From Alkalihalobacillus pseudalcaliphilus (GTDB taxonomy: Bacteria > Bacillota > Bacilli > Bacillales > Bacillaceae_D): a stretch of DNA of 64,000 bases. The notes below the pieces were generated by a model, which had not been told where the DNA came from, searched no databases, and saw only the letters and a program-made list of their open reading frames with translations. Below, piece by piece: positions 17,162 to 26,333 of this stretch (positions within the stretch are counted from its first letter, which is position 1; the number at the start of each line of letters is the position of its first letter). Made by a program: the position numbers and the translations under genes. The stretch is taken from assembly GCA_001038565.1 (NCBI GenBank), contig LFJO01000003.1, positions 1 through 64,000 on the forward strand, given 5' to 3'.

Positions 17162-18187
17162 ATGAAACCATTTATGCCACAGCTCGTTTATATTGAACCA
17201 CAAGCCTTAGATTATCCATTAGGAAGAGAACTTAAAAGCAAATTTGAAAAGTTGGGAATTGAAATTCGAACGACAACCTCCCATAACCAAGTTCGTAATA
17301 TCCCAGGTGATTCAGAATTGCAGCAGTATCGAAATGCGAAATCGACCTTTGTTGTTGGTGTACGTAAAACGTTAAAATTTGATACGTCTAAACCATCGGC
17401 CGAATATGCGATACCACTTGCGACTGGATGTTTTGCCCACTGTCACTATTGTTATCTTCAAACTACGTTGGGAAATAAACCCTATATAAGAACCTATGTG
17501 AATTTGGATGAAATATATGATGCGGCCGAAAAGTATATGCAAGAGCGAGCCCCAGACATTACTCGCTTTGAAGCTGCTTGTACTTCCGATATTGTTGGAA
17601 TCGATCATTTAACGCATTCACTAAAGAAAACCATTGAATTTATCGGTCAAAAAGAACATGGGCGGCTTCGATTTGTGACGAAATTCCATCATGTTGACCA
17701 TTTACTCGATGCGAAACACAATGGAAATACGAGGTTTCGTTTTAGCATGAACTCAGATTACGTCATCAAAAAATTCGAACCGGGAACCTCTTCTTTTCTA
17801 GAAAGAATTGAAGCGGCGGGTAAAGTCGCAAATGCAGACTATCCGCTTGGATTTATTATTGCCCCCTTATATCTTCACGACAATTGGGAGCAGGGTTACT
17901 TAGAACTATTTGAACGATTAGAAGCGGAACTCCCTCACTATGCGAGAAAAGATTTAACCTTTGAATTAATCCAACATCGCTTTACAAAAACAGCGAAAAA
18001 TATTATTCAAAAAAGATATCCAAAGTCCAAGCTTGAAATGAATGAAGAAGAACGCAAATACAAATGGGGGAAATATGGTCGTGGCAAATATGTATATCAA
18101 ACCGAACAAGCCAATCATTTAAAAGAGACGATTCAAACGTATATTGACCGCTTTTTTCCTGAAGCGAAGATTGAATATTTTACGTGA
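17162..18187 (+). CDS. splB: spore photoproduct lyase
   Basis: A 341-residue radical SAM enzyme that reverses the spore photoproduct (5-thyminyl-5,6-dihydrothymine) in germinating spores. The cluster ligands are Cys90, Cys94 and Cys97 (CFAHCHYC), and Cys140 (EAACTSD) matches the conserved H-donor cysteine. AGGAGTGAG precedes the ATG. CATTCTA about 30 bp upstream resembles a sigma-G -10 box, but the -35 is poor. No splA precedes it, unlike in B. subtilis. Confidence 0.95.
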   Translation: MKPFMPQLVYIEPQALDYPLGRELKSKFEKLGIEIRTTTSHNQVRNIPGDSELQQYRNAKSTFVVGVRKTLKFDTSKPSAEYAIPLATGCFAHCHYCYLQTTLGNKPYIRTYVNLDEIYDAAEKYMQERAPDITRFEAACTSDIVGIDHLTHSLKKTIEFIGQKEHGRLRFVTKFHHVDHLLDAKHNGNTRFRFSMNSDYVIKKFEPGTSSFLERIEAAGKVANADYPLGFIIAPLYLHDNWEQGYLELFERLEAELPHYARKDLTFELIQHRFTKTAKNIIQKRYPKSKLEMNEEERKYKWGKYGRGKYVYQTEQANHLKETIQTYIDRFFPEAKIEYFT

Positions 18188-18331
18188 AATTCTATAGGTG
18201 TGGCATTACTTTTGATTATTCGTTGTCCATAACGGTTGATTTATAGTAGAATAAAGAAGATGGACATAAAATGGACGGTAGTAATGCTTGAAGCTTGAAG
18301 TGCGTTGCTTGTGAATATTGGAGGGGACCCT

Positions 18332-18751
18332 ATGCCTACACCTAGTATGGAAGATTATTTAGAACGAATTTATTTATTGATTGAAGAGAAAGGATATGCC
18401 CGAGTATCTGATATCGCGGAGGCGTTGGAGGTGCATCCTTCATCAGTAACAAAAATGGTGCAAAAGTTAGATAAGAGCGATTATCTCGTATATGAGCGGT
18501 ATCGCGGCTTAATCCTGACGGCCAAAGGGAAAAAGATTGGAAAACGTTTAGTGTATCGCCATGACTTATTAGAAGATTTTATGAAAATGATTGGCGTTAA
18601 TGAAGATACGATTTATCAAGATGTGGAAGGAATTGAGCATCATCTGAGCTGGGATGCTATTGACCGGATTGGTGATTTAGTCCAATATTTTCAAGAGGAT
18701 GAGAAGCGCCTTTATGACCTAAAAGAAGTTCAAAAGAAAAATGAAGAATAG
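18332..18751 (+). CDS. mntR: manganese transport regulator MntR
   Basis: A 139-residue DtxR-family repressor. From ATG 18332 the Mn ligands fall exactly where expected: Asp8, Glu11, His77, Glu99, Glu102, His103. The winged helix ([19 protein letters not shown]) follows. It represses Mn2+ import genes when Mn is replete and activates export. Start chosen by GGAGGGG 7 nt upstream; the frame extends 27 nt further without a site. Confidence 0.95.
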   Translation: MPTPSMEDYLERIYLLIEEKGYARVSDIAEALEVHPSSVTKMVQKLDKSDYLVYERYRGLILTAKGKKIGKRLVYRHDLLEDFMKMIGVNEDTIYQDVEGIEHHLSWDAIDRIGDLVQYFQEDEKRLYDLKEVQKKNEE

Positions 18752-18755
18752 AGCA

Positions 18756-18791
18756 AAGAATTCACTCGGTGTTGAGTGGATTCTTTTTTGG
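18756..18791 (+). terminator. terminator after mntR
   Basis: AAGAATTCACTC pairs with GAGTGGATTCTT around GGTGTT, followed by T6. Confidence 0.88.
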
Positions 18792-19006
18792 TGAAAAGGT
18801 CCCTGTTATTAAAAGAAAACTACATCTTTTTGATGAAGAAGTGCTTGTAATAGGGGATATTTTCTTATAACCACGAATAAAAAATAAAGGAGCATAAAAA
18901 TAGTAACGGAAGATACCGTTTTATTTCAGCTTGAAAAGTTAAACCAAAATAGAAAGCTTAGATTCCCGTTCATTTATTCATAGTCTAGAATGAAGGAGGG
19001 CAATTG

Positions 19007-19903
19007 ATGAAAATCGATGGTGTTTTTGCCGGTGGTGGTGTTAAGGCGTTTGCTTTTGTTGGTGCTCTTCAAGTGATGGAAGAAAAGGGGATTCAATTTG
19101 AACGTGTCGCGGGTACTAGTGCCGGGGCAATCGTTGCAGCGTTAATAAAAGCAGGCTACACGAGTGAGGAATTGTTTACGCTATTAGATAGCTTAGAAAT
19201 TGAAGAATTTAAAGATGAGCGCATGTCTTGGCTCCCTTTTACTGTAGCCAAGTGGTTACATTTATACTTTAAATTAGGGTTGTACAGGGGGGACCGATTA
19301 GAAGAGTGGTTGCGCGAAGCCTTGTTAGCTAAAGGGGTCTCAACCTTCGCTGATTTACCCGACCAATCGATAAAAATCGTAGCATCCGATTTGACACGTG
19401 GTCGAATTATTGTTCTGCCGGATGATTTACCACAGTTTGGGTTGTTGCCAGAGCGTTATTCAGTGGCTAGAGCGGTGAGGATGAGCTGTAGCATTCCTTT
19501 TTTCTTTGAGCCGGTTAAATTGTATGACCGAAGGAATCGTGGACAATTTTCCTATATTGTCGATGGGGCTTTATTAAGTAATTTTCCGATATGGGTTTTT
19601 ATTGATAAGCGCACTAAGAAAAGGAAGAGGCCAGTTATTGGCTTTAAGCTCTCTCCTAACATGGATGAACGTCCTCCAAATGAAATAAAAAATGCATTAG
19701 GCTTGTACAAGGCATTATTTGAAACGATGACCAACGCCCATGATACACGTTATGTTGAAAAAGATGAGGCAAAGGATATTGTGTTTATTCCAATTAATCA
19801 ATCGATTAAAGCAACAAATTTTTCGATTACGGAAGATGAAAAGGAAGAGCTTGTACAACTCGGAAGGAGTAAAACATCGCTCTTTTTGCAGACATGGTCT
19901 TAA
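19007..19903 (+). CDS. yqhO: patatin-like phospholipase family protein (YqhO)
   Basis: A 298-residue protein with the patatin oxyanion loop GGGVKAFAFVG, nucleophile motif GTSAGAI (Ser about residue 42) and dyad Asp in VDGALLSNFP, predicting a Ser-Asp lipid acyl hydrolase acting on membrane lipids. No signal peptide, so cytoplasmic. ATG 19007 lies 6 nt after AAGGAGGG; a TTG one codon earlier is possible. Same place as yqhO next to mntR in B. subtilis. Confidence 0.9.
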   Translation: MKIDGVFAGGGVKAFAFVGALQVMEEKGIQFERVAGTSAGAIVAALIKAGYTSEELFTLLDSLEIEEFKDERMSWLPFTVAKWLHLYFKLGLYRGDRLEEWLREALLAKGVSTFADLPDQSIKIVASDLTRGRIIVLPDDLPQFGLLPERYSVARAVRMSCSIPFFFEPVKLYDRRNRGQFSYIVDGALLSNFPIWVFIDKRTKKRKRPVIGFKLSPNMDERPPNEIKNALGLYKALFETMTNAHDTRYVEKDEAKDIVFIPINQSIKATNFSITEDEKEELVQLGRSKTSLFLQTWS

Positions 19904-19909
19904 TATATA

Positions 19910-19944
19910 GAAGCCCCAGCTCTACTTAAGAGACTGGGGCTTTC
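19910..19944. terminator. terminator between yqhO and yqhP
   Basis: GAAGCCCCAG pairs with CTGGGGCTTTC around a 13-nt loop containing CTCT/AGAG; it is shared by convergent genes. Confidence 0.85.
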
Positions 19945-19949
19945 TCGTA

Positions 19950-20363
19950 TTAAAATAAAGCACGATTCTTTTTTTTATTTTTTTTGCCTTCAATAACGGT
20001 CAGGTTATGAGACCGATTCCGTTGCACGGGCTTTTTCTTTTTTAAAGGAGCTACTTTTGAATGACTAGTTGGAGATTGAACATTTCGTAATGGAAACTTA
20101 GAAGGAGCACTTTTGTTAACGGTACTCGTTCGTTTTGCTTTTTGTAATTGTTTTCTAGATGGTCCAGAGCGCTGTGGCAAAAAGGGTGTTCCATATTGCT
20201 TCATCATAAACAGACGATAAACAACAAAGATACCAACGATAAATAGAGCGATAAAGAGTAGTGTTCTTAATAATCCAAGTGGGTTCGTAACGATTTGGTG
20301 ACTCAAGCCAACGATTGCCAAAATAACGACTGCTGGTACAAGGAATTGAAAAGCACGATGCAT
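19950..20363 (-). CDS. yqhP: SA1362/YqhP family protein
   Basis: A 137-residue protein with two membrane segments (about residues 5-22 and 31-50) and a long, very basic cytoplasmic tail rich in Lys/Ser ending KKNKKKNRALF. It matches the YqhP family by layout and position; function unknown. ATG 20363 (MHRAFQF) is preferred: GGAGGTG lies 9 nt upstream and sits inside the longer frame from 20381. Confidence 0.8.
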   Translation of the reverse strand: MHRAFQFLVPAVVILAIVGLSHQIVTNPLGLLRTLLFIALFIVGIFVVYRLFMMKQYGTPFLPQRSGPSRKQLQKAKRTSTVNKSAPSKFPLRNVQSPTSHSKVAPLKKKKPVQRNRSHNLTVIEGKKNKKKNRALF

Positions 20364-20607
20364 CTCCAGGTTCACCTCCATATTTATGTTAAATATGACA
20401 CTTCTGTACTTAGTTATATTACAAACTTACCCAAACATGTTGCGGTATAAACGGGTTAGATAGGATTATCTTTTTTTGTACGTCATACATGTATTCGACA
20501 AGTTGGATTGTTTTCCTTTTGCCTGTTATTTAATTATACAATCTTTCTTACTATTTTTGCATGTGAAAATGAAAGTTCTGGATATACTAATTTTTGAGGT
20601 GAATGAG

Positions 20608-21090
20608 ATGGTCGAAAAACGTTTAGAACAAAATGAAAAAGAGCAGCAAATGTCTTTTCATACTAAAGTCGTTCTTATTGGTTTTTTTGGAGGACTTATT
20701 TGGTCAAGTGTTTGGTATTTTTCTTTCTTTTTTAATTTCATTCGAGTCGGTCCGGCCTTAATGTTATTGCCTTGGACGTTAGGAGATTGGAAGGATACAT
20801 ATATCGGACAACTTGTTGGGATTGCCGTTATTATGATTTTATCAATCGGACTTGCTTATTTGTATAAGGTGACCTTGCAGAAGGTGAAGTCGATGTGGGC
20901 TGGGGTGGGCTTTGGTATATTATTGTGGGTGCTTGTCTTTTATATATTAAACCCATTATTTCCAGGCTTAAAAACCGTCCAAAATTTAGATTCTAATACA
21001 ATCGTCACTTCCATTTGCTTGTTTGCTTTATATGGATTGTTTGTGGGCTATTCGATTTCATATGAATATGGTGAGCAAAAGCGCGGATAA
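20608..21090 (+). CDS. yqhR: YqhR family membrane protein
   Basis: A 160-residue protein with four hydrophobic segments (about residues 18-40, 60-78, 86-103, 123-145) and a charged N terminus (EKRLEQNEKEQQ). A conserved bacilli family of unknown function at this position. ATG 20608 follows GAGGTGAATGAG; the open frame extends 44 codons upstream, but that part is not protein-like. Confidence 0.85.
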   Translation: MVEKRLEQNEKEQQMSFHTKVVLIGFFGGLIWSSVWYFSFFFNFIRVGPALMLLPWTLGDWKDTYIGQLVGIAVIMILSIGLAYLYKVTLQKVKSMWAGVGFGILLWVLVFYILNPLFPGLKTVQNLDSNTIVTSICLFALYGLFVGYSISYEYGEQKRG

Positions 21091-21128
21091 TCATTTGACT
21101 CACAAGTTGATTGGCTCATTTCCGTGCG

Positions 21129-21173
21129 AACTTTGGTCCGTGGTTAAGTGAACTTAGCTTACGGTCCAAAGTT
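21129..21173 (+). other. inverted repeat between yqhR and aroQ
   Basis: AACTTTGGTCCGT and ACGGTCCAAAGTT pair (one T-T mismatch) around an 18-nt loop with AAGT/ACTT. It is not followed by a clean T tract, so it may be a weak terminator, an operator or a processing site. Confidence 0.6.
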
Positions 21174-21297
21174 TCTCAACCCCTTTTGTTTCTTTCCAGT
21201 TGATAAAATCATTGGTCATATTGGAATGAGTTTACGCTTATTTCCGACAATTATGTTACAATAGAAAGGATTGTACATATAAAAAGGGGGTGAATCT

Positions 21298-21738
21298 TTG
21301 AAAACGATTCTAGTCTTAAACGGTCCTAATTTAAACCGACTTGGCCTTCGAGAACCTGGTGTTTATGGTCACCAAACATTAGTAGACTTAGAGAATACAC
21401 TTCATGAAGAAGCTGCAAAATTAAATGCTCAGGTGATTTGTAAGCAATCTAACCATGAAGGTCAGTTAATTGATTGGATACATGAATATGCAGATGATGT
21501 CGCTGGATTGGTGATAAATCCTGGTGCATTTACTCATTACAGCTATGCGATAAGAGATGCAATTGCCTCGGTTTCGTACCCTGTTATTGAGGTTCATATA
21601 TCTAATGTGCATGCTCGCGAAACGTTTAGGCATCATTCCGTGACAGCACCCGTAACTAAGGGACAAATTGTAGGCTTAGGTTTACAAGGGTATCACCTCG
21701 CTTTATTAGCGTTATTATCGGAAGGGGACAAATCATAA
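21298..21738 (+). CDS. aroQ: 3-dehydroquinate dehydratase, type II
   Basis: A 146-residue dodecameric-type dehydroquinase (shikimate pathway). Seen: LNGPNLNRLGLREP with the catalytic Tyr23 (GVYG), SNHEG, NPGAFTHYS and the HISN motif carrying the catalytic His. Start TTG 21298 sits behind AAAGGGGGTGA. It overlaps yqhT by 1 nt. Acts two steps before aroK, encoded at 3.7 kb. Confidence 0.95.
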   Translation: MKTILVLNGPNLNRLGLREPGVYGHQTLVDLENTLHEEAAKLNAQVICKQSNHEGQLIDWIHEYADDVAGLVINPGAFTHYSYAIRDAIASVSYPVIEVHISNVHARETFRHHSVTAPVTKGQIVGLGLQGYHLALLALLSEGDKS

Positions 21739-22805
21739 TGAGTCGAATTGAAGCTTTACGTGCGAAATTATCTGAAAACAAAGTCGATGCCCTAATTATT
21801 GCAAGTGGTATCAATAGACGTTATGTCACTGGTTTTTCTGGTTCTGCTGGAATTGCGTTAGTAAGTGAAAAAGAAGCTTTATTTATTACGGATTTCCGTT
21901 ATGTGGAGCAGGCTAAGGAACAAGCAAAAGGTTTTGAAATTATTCAACATACAGGTCCAATTACAGAGGAGCTTGCAAAGCAAATTGAAAGACTTGGAGT
22001 TAAGTATGTAGGGTTTGAAAAAACACATGTAACCTATTCGACTTTTGAAGCGTATAAGGCGGCGGTAACTTCCGCACAACTAGTACCTGTCGGTGGTATT
22101 GTTGAAGGTTTACGACTTTATAAGGATGAGGCAGAAATTTCTGTGATGAAAGAAGCGGCAAAGATTGCTGATGCGGCATTTGAGCATATTATTACGTTCA
22201 TTAAGCCTGGAGTTAGAGAAATTGATGTTTCTAATGAGTTAGAGTTTTTCATGAGAAAACAAGGGGCGATTAGTTCTTCATTTGATATTATCGTTGCCTC
22301 TGGTTACCGATCTGCCTTACCACACGGTGTGGCGAGTGATAAAGTAATTAATGAAGGTGAACTAGTCACGTTAGATTATGGAGCTTATTATCAAGGCTAT
22401 TGTTCAGATATAACTCGTACCTTGGCAGTTGGCGAAATTAGTGATGAGCTACGTAAAATTTATGATACGGTTTTTGAAGCTCAAAAACGTGGCATGGAAG
22501 GCATTAAGGCTGGTATAACAGGTATTCAAGCAGATGCATTAACTCGTGACTATATTAAAGAACAGGGCTATGGTGAATATTTTGGGCACTCAACTGGGCA
22601 TGGCTTAGGTATGGAAGTTCATGAGGCACCTGGTCTATCCTTTAAATCTGATACCGTTTTAGAACCAGGTATGGTTGTCACGGTTGAACCAGGCATTTAT
22701 ATCCCTAACGTAGGTGGGACGAGGATTGAAGATGATATTTTAATAACAAAAGAAGGAAATGAATCCTTCACTTCATCTCCAAAGGAATTAATCACATTAG
22801 GATAA
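21738..22805 (+). CDS. yqhT: Xaa-Pro aminopeptidase-like M24 peptidase (YqhT)
   Basis: A 355-residue protein: N-terminal creatinase-like domain (to about 125) and a pita-bread catalytic domain with the metal ligands of M24 peptidases in TLDYGAYYQGYCSDITRT (two Asp), STGHGLGMEVHE (His), VEPGIYIP (Glu) and TRIEDDIL (Glu). Expected to remove N-terminal residues before proline in the cytoplasm. It directly precedes efp, a common pairing in bacilli; EF-P also helps ribosomes at prolines. Confidence 0.93.
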   Translation: MSRIEALRAKLSENKVDALIIASGINRRYVTGFSGSAGIALVSEKEALFITDFRYVEQAKEQAKGFEIIQHTGPITEELAKQIERLGVKYVGFEKTHVTYSTFEAYKAAVTSAQLVPVGGIVEGLRLYKDEAEISVMKEAAKIADAAFEHIITFIKPGVREIDVSNELEFFMRKQGAISSSFDIIVASGYRSALPHGVASDKVINEGELVTLDYGAYYQGYCSDITRTLAVGEISDELRKIYDTVFEAQKRGMEGIKAGITGIQADALTRDYIKEQGYGEYFGHSTGHGLGMEVHEAPGLSFKSDTVLEPGMVVTVEPGIYIPNVGGTRIEDDILITKEGNESFTSSPKELITLG

Positions 22806-22865
22806 CCATATCAAAATGGATGACAAAGCAACCCATCACAAACAAGTTTAAAAGTGTGGTTTGGC

Positions 22866-23082
22866 TCTTTAACTGTTGGCACATCCTTCAATTTGATATT
22901 GTTCTTTTTCGTTCTAAAGAAAAGTATTAAAGTATTAGATTGTATTAATACTTGAGAATCAGCAGTAACCCAGCGGACGAGTCATGCGGAGACTCCCGCG
23001 GGAGATAGTGGAAGAGCATGATTTTCGGTAGCGATGAGTAGAGCTCCGTTCATGAGTATCAGCACTAACTTTCATATAAAAA
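22866..23082 (+). repeat. dispersed intergenic element, copy 2 (217 bp)
   Basis: Starts TCTTTAACTGTTGGC and ends AACTTTCATATAAAA. The core shares CCCAGCGGACGAGTCATGCG, GACTCCCGCGGGAG and GCATGATTTTCGGTAGCGAT with copy 1 at 15.86 kb but lacks its central 40-50 bp. It fills most of the yqhT-efp gap. Confidence 0.88.
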
Positions 23083-23166
23083 TATAGGTAGCTAACCATA
23101 TCTATGGTATAGTATTGATTGTGACTTTGTTCTGCAATAGCAGGCGATAAGATGGAGGAAACAATA

Positions 23167-23724
23167 ATGATTTCAGTAAATGATTTTAAAACAGGATTAA
23201 CGATTGAAGTGGATAATGGAATTTGGCAAGTAATGGAATTCCAACATGTAAAGCCAGGTAAAGGTGCGGCATTTGTTCGTACTAAGCTTCGTAACTTACG
23301 TACGGGCTCAGTCCAAGAAAGAACATTCCGTGCCGGTGAAAAAGTAGCCAAAGCTCATATTGAAAATCGTCGTATGGCGTATTTATATGCAAGTGGCGAT
23401 ACACATACCTTCATGGATAACCAATCCTATGAGCAATTAGAGCTGCAAACGGGACAAATTGAACATGAGCTTCAATTTTTAAAGGAAAACATGGAAGTTC
23501 AAATTATGAGCTACCAAGGTGAGACTTTAGGAGTTGAGGTACCAAACACAGTGGAATTAGAAGTAACAGAAACAGAACCGGGCATTAAAGGTGATACAGC
23601 CTCTGGTGGTACGAAACCAGCAACACTTGAGACAGGTTTAATTGTTCAAGTACCTTTCTTCATTAACCAAGGTGATGTTTTGATTATCGATACGCGTAGC
23701 TCTAGTTATGTATCAAGAGCTTAG
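23167..23724 (+). CDS. efp: elongation factor P
   Basis: A 185-residue translation factor that rescues ribosomes stalled on polyproline. Domain 1 loop KPGKGAAF carries Lys32, the residue modified (5-aminopentanol) in B. subtilis EF-P; it is Lys, not Arg, in agreement. ATG 23167 follows GGAGGAAACAATA; an ATG 15 nt earlier overlaps the site. TATAGT about 45 bp upstream, preceded by TGG, could be an extended -10. Confidence 0.96.
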   Translation: MISVNDFKTGLTIEVDNGIWQVMEFQHVKPGKGAAFVRTKLRNLRTGSVQERTFRAGEKVAKAHIENRRMAYLYASGDTHTFMDNQSYEQLELQTGQIEHELQFLKENMEVQIMSYQGETLGVEVPNTVELEVTETEPGIKGDTASGGTKPATLETGLIVQVPFFINQGDVLIIDTRSSSYVSRA

Positions 23725-23743
23725 TGATATAGAAGAAATGAGA

Positions 23744-23776
23744 TTCAAGGTCAAATATGATCTTGGGTCTTTTTTT
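23744..23776 (+). terminator. terminator after efp
   Basis: CAAGGTCA and TGATCTTG pair around AATA; GGGTC and T8 follow. Confidence 0.82.
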
Positions 23777-23924
23777 TGTCTAATTTTATGAAAGAGAGTG
23801 GGGTGGTCTTTTAATAAAGGTATCAAATGGCCATTGTTGGATCTGTTGCTCATTTTTGTTCTTAACTCGTCCTTTTCTACATAAAGTTTTATAAAGCCGA
23901 ATGGATCTAATTAGAGGTGAATAG

Positions 23925-24206
23925 ATGAAATCTTGGTTTATTTCGATAGAGTTAGCCTTAATTGTCATGGTGATGTTACGGATTTTTTCAGGTTTGATTG
24001 AAATAAGTGCAGCAATGTTAATGCTCAAGCTCAACTCCATAGAAAAAGCGATAGGAGTAAATGCTGCATTGGCTATTATTGGGCCAACGGTTTTTTTAAC
24101 ATCCATTCTTGTAGGATTAGTAGGGATGTCTGATAAATTATCACTTTCCAAATTTCTCTTTATCGGTGCAGGTGTCATTTTAATCTTTATTGGAATTCGA
24201 AAGTAG
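23925..24206 (+). CDS. yqhV: YqhV family membrane protein (DUF2619)
   Basis: A 93-residue protein with three membrane segments (about 5-22, 42-65, 74-90). It belongs to the small YqhV/DUF2619 family that sits just before spoIIIA in bacilli; function unknown. Start ATG 23925 behind AGAGGTGAATAG. It ends 11 nt before spoIIIAA and may be read into it. Confidence 0.85.
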   Translation: MKSWFISIELALIVMVMLRIFSGLIEISAAMLMLKLNSIEKAIGVNAALAIIGPTVFLTSILVGLVGMSDKLSLSKFLFIGAGVILIFIGIRK

Positions 24207-24217
24207 GAGGAGCTCTC

Positions 24218-25150
24218 ATGCATGCAGAAATTTTAGCGGTTTTACCCGAGAGTATTAAAAGTATATTACATGCGGTTCCCAACCATATCGCAGTCAAGGT
24301 AGAAGAAATACGGATCAGAATTGGTAGGCCACTGGAAGTAATTGCTGAGGGGAGACCCTTTTACCCCGAGCGCAATCAGGCGATGTATGTGATTAAAGGA
24401 GAGGATGGGCAATATGTTCTGAATCAACTTAGTCATTATTCCTTTTATGCGTTTGAAGAAGAGTTAAAGAGAGGATATATTACGATTCGAGGTGGCCACC
24501 GTGTAGGGCTGAGTGGCAGGGTGATATTAGAAAAGGGACAAGTTAAAACTTTAAAAGAGATTAGTTCGTACAATATTCGCATTGCCAGACAGACAATTGG
24601 TGTGGCGAATAAAATTATCACTCAGATTTATCAAAAAAATTGGTTAAATACATTAATTATTGGCCCTCCACAAGCTGGGAAAACAACCTTACTACGTGAT
24701 ATAGCAAGGTTAATTAGTGAAGGGGATAGAAAAAGAGCGATAGATCCAATGAAGGTAGGAATTGTTGATGAGAGGTCTGAAATAGCGGCAAGTGTCAAAG
24801 GCGTTCCGCAACATCAACTAGGTAATCGTGTTGATGTGCTTGATGGTTGTCCAAAAGTGGAAGGTATGATGATGCTGATAAGGACGATGAGTCCTGATGT
24901 TATTATCGTTGATGAAATTGGCAGGGAAGAAGATCGATTTGCGATTGAGGAAGCGATGTTTGCAGGAGTGAAAGTGATAACGACAGCACATGGTAACTCC
25001 GTTCAGGAATTAAAGAAACGACCTGCTTTAAAAGGGCTGATTGAACAAGGTGCATTTGAACGATTTATCATTCTCTCAAAAGGACAAACACCGGGTGTGA
25101 TTAAAAAAATTGAAAATCAGCACATATATGAGAGGAGAGAAGTATGGTGA
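24218..25150 (+). CDS. spoIIIAA: stage III sporulation protein AA, secretion-type ATPase
   Basis: A 310-residue ATPase of the type II/IV secretion superfamily, the likely motor of the SpoIIIA-SpoIIQ feeding-tube channel in the mother cell. Walker A GPPQAGKTTLL, Walker B VIIVDEIGR, and an N-terminal domain up to about 135. AGGAGGAG 5 nt before the ATG. It opens the eight-gene spoIIIA operon, which is sigma-E controlled in B. subtilis; I could not place a convincing sigma-E promoter. Confidence 0.95.
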   Translation: MHAEILAVLPESIKSILHAVPNHIAVKVEEIRIRIGRPLEVIAEGRPFYPERNQAMYVIKGEDGQYVLNQLSHYSFYAFEEELKRGYITIRGGHRVGLSGRVILEKGQVKTLKEISSYNIRIARQTIGVANKIITQIYQKNWLNTLIIGPPQAGKTTLLRDIARLISEGDRKRAIDPMKVGIVDERSEIAASVKGVPQHQLGNRVDVLDGCPKVEGMMMLIRTMSPDVIIVDEIGREEDRFAIEEAMFAGVKVITTAHGNSVQELKKRPALKGLIEQGAFERFIILSKGQTPGVIKKIENQHIYERREVW

Positions 25151-25659
25151 AGCTCCTAGGGGCGGTCTTAATCTTGATCACTACGACCATTATCGGATTT
25201 GAGTATGCAAAACGATTGAGTGACAGGCCCAGACAAATTAGGCAGTTAATGACGGCCATGCAATCATTAGAAGCTGAAATGCTCTATGGGTTAACACCTC
25301 TTGCCCAAGCGAGCTCAAACATTGCTGCCCAGCTTTCAAAACCTATTGCGGGCTTATTTGACCGCTTCGCTCATCGACTATTAGAAAAAGAAGAGTCAGC
25401 AGCACAGGCCTGGAGTGAAAGTGTGCAAGAAACTTGGTCTCAAACTGCCATGTTAGAAAGTGAAAAAGAAATAATGACTCAGTTCGGAGCAACGATCGGG
25501 CAGCAGGATCACGACCAACAAAAAAAACAAATTCAATTAGTGTTGACTCATTTAAAAAGAGAAGAATGGGAAGCACGAGAAAAACAATTAAAATACGAAA
25601 AGATGTTGAAGAGCTTAGGTTTTTTAAGTGGATTATTAATCGTCATCGTCTTTATATAA
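25144..25659 (+). CDS. spoIIIAB: stage III sporulation protein AB
   Basis: A 171-residue protein anchored by N-terminal (VKLLGAVLILITTTIIGFEYA) and C-terminal (LSGLLIVIVFI) membrane helices around a helical cytosolic domain. SpoIIIAB resembles GspF-type platform proteins. It overlaps spoIIIAA by 7 nt. Confidence 0.93.
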   Translation: MVKLLGAVLILITTTIIGFEYAKRLSDRPRQIRQLMTAMQSLEAEMLYGLTPLAQASSNIAAQLSKPIAGLFDRFAHRLLEKEESAAQAWSESVQETWSQTAMLESEKEIMTQFGATIGQQDHDQQKKQIQLVLTHLKREEWEAREKQLKYEKMLKSLGFLSGLLIVIVFI

Positions 25660-25698
25660 AAGTGGTTGTAAAGGTCGTGTAGAAAAGGAGAGATCGCG

Positions 25699-25902
25699 GT
25701 GTATGATGTAAACACCATTTTTCAAATAGCTGGCATTGGCATTGTCGTAGCGATGATTCATACCGTTTTGAAACAAATGGGAAAAGAAGATTGGGCTCAT
25801 TGGGTAACCTTAATTGGATTTGTGGTTGTCTTATATATGGTCGCAACCATCGTAGATGATTTGTTTCAAAAAATTAAAGGCGTATTTCTTTTCCAAGGTT
25901 AG
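25699..25902 (+). CDS. spoIIIAC: stage III sporulation protein AC
   Basis: A 67-residue protein, almost all membrane, with two helices (FQIAGIGIVVAMIHTVL and WVTLIGFVVVLYMVATI). GTG start behind AGGAGAGATCGCG. With SpoIIIAD it forms small membrane subunits of the channel base. Confidence 0.93.
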   Translation: MYDVNTIFQIAGIGIVVAMIHTVLKQMGKEDWAHWVTLIGFVVVLYMVATIVDDLFQKIKGVFLFQG

Positions 25903-25913
25903 GAGGAGTGGCA

Positions 25914-26306
25914 ATGGATATTATTCAAATTGTTGGGCTGGGACTCATTGCTACCTTTCTAGCCCTTATTGTTAAGGAACAAAAACCGCAATTTGCCTTT
26001 TTACTTACCGTATTTGTTGGAGCACTAATTTTCCTATTTTTAATTGATGAAGTTGTAAAGGTGATGCAAATGCTTCATAACATCGCCGCTCAAGCTGATA
26101 TGAATGTCGTGTATTTACAAACGATATTAAAAATTATCGGGATAGCTTATATCGCTGAATTTGGTGCACAAATAGCCAAAGATGCTGGACAAGCTGCGAT
26201 CGCTTCGAAAATTGAGTTGGCAGGTAAAGTACTGATATTGGTCATGGCAATCCCAATCCTAACTGCTGTCATAGAAATGGTTATCTCCATTTTGCCGACC
26301 GCTTAA
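25914..26306 (+). CDS. spoIIIAD: stage III sporulation protein AD
   Basis: A 130-residue integral membrane protein with about four helices, beginning MDIIQIVGLGLIATFLALIV as in other bacilli. ATG 25914 follows AGGAGGAG; a GTG at 25908 would overlap it. Twelve nt after spoIIIAC. Confidence 0.93.
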   Translation: MDIIQIVGLGLIATFLALIVKEQKPQFAFLLTVFVGALIFLFLIDEVVKVMQMLHNIAAQADMNVVYLQTILKIIGIAYIAEFGAQIAKDAGQAAIASKIELAGKVLILVMAIPILTAVIEMVISILPTA

Positions 26307-26333
26307 ACATGGATGAAAGAAAGGAGGTATGAG

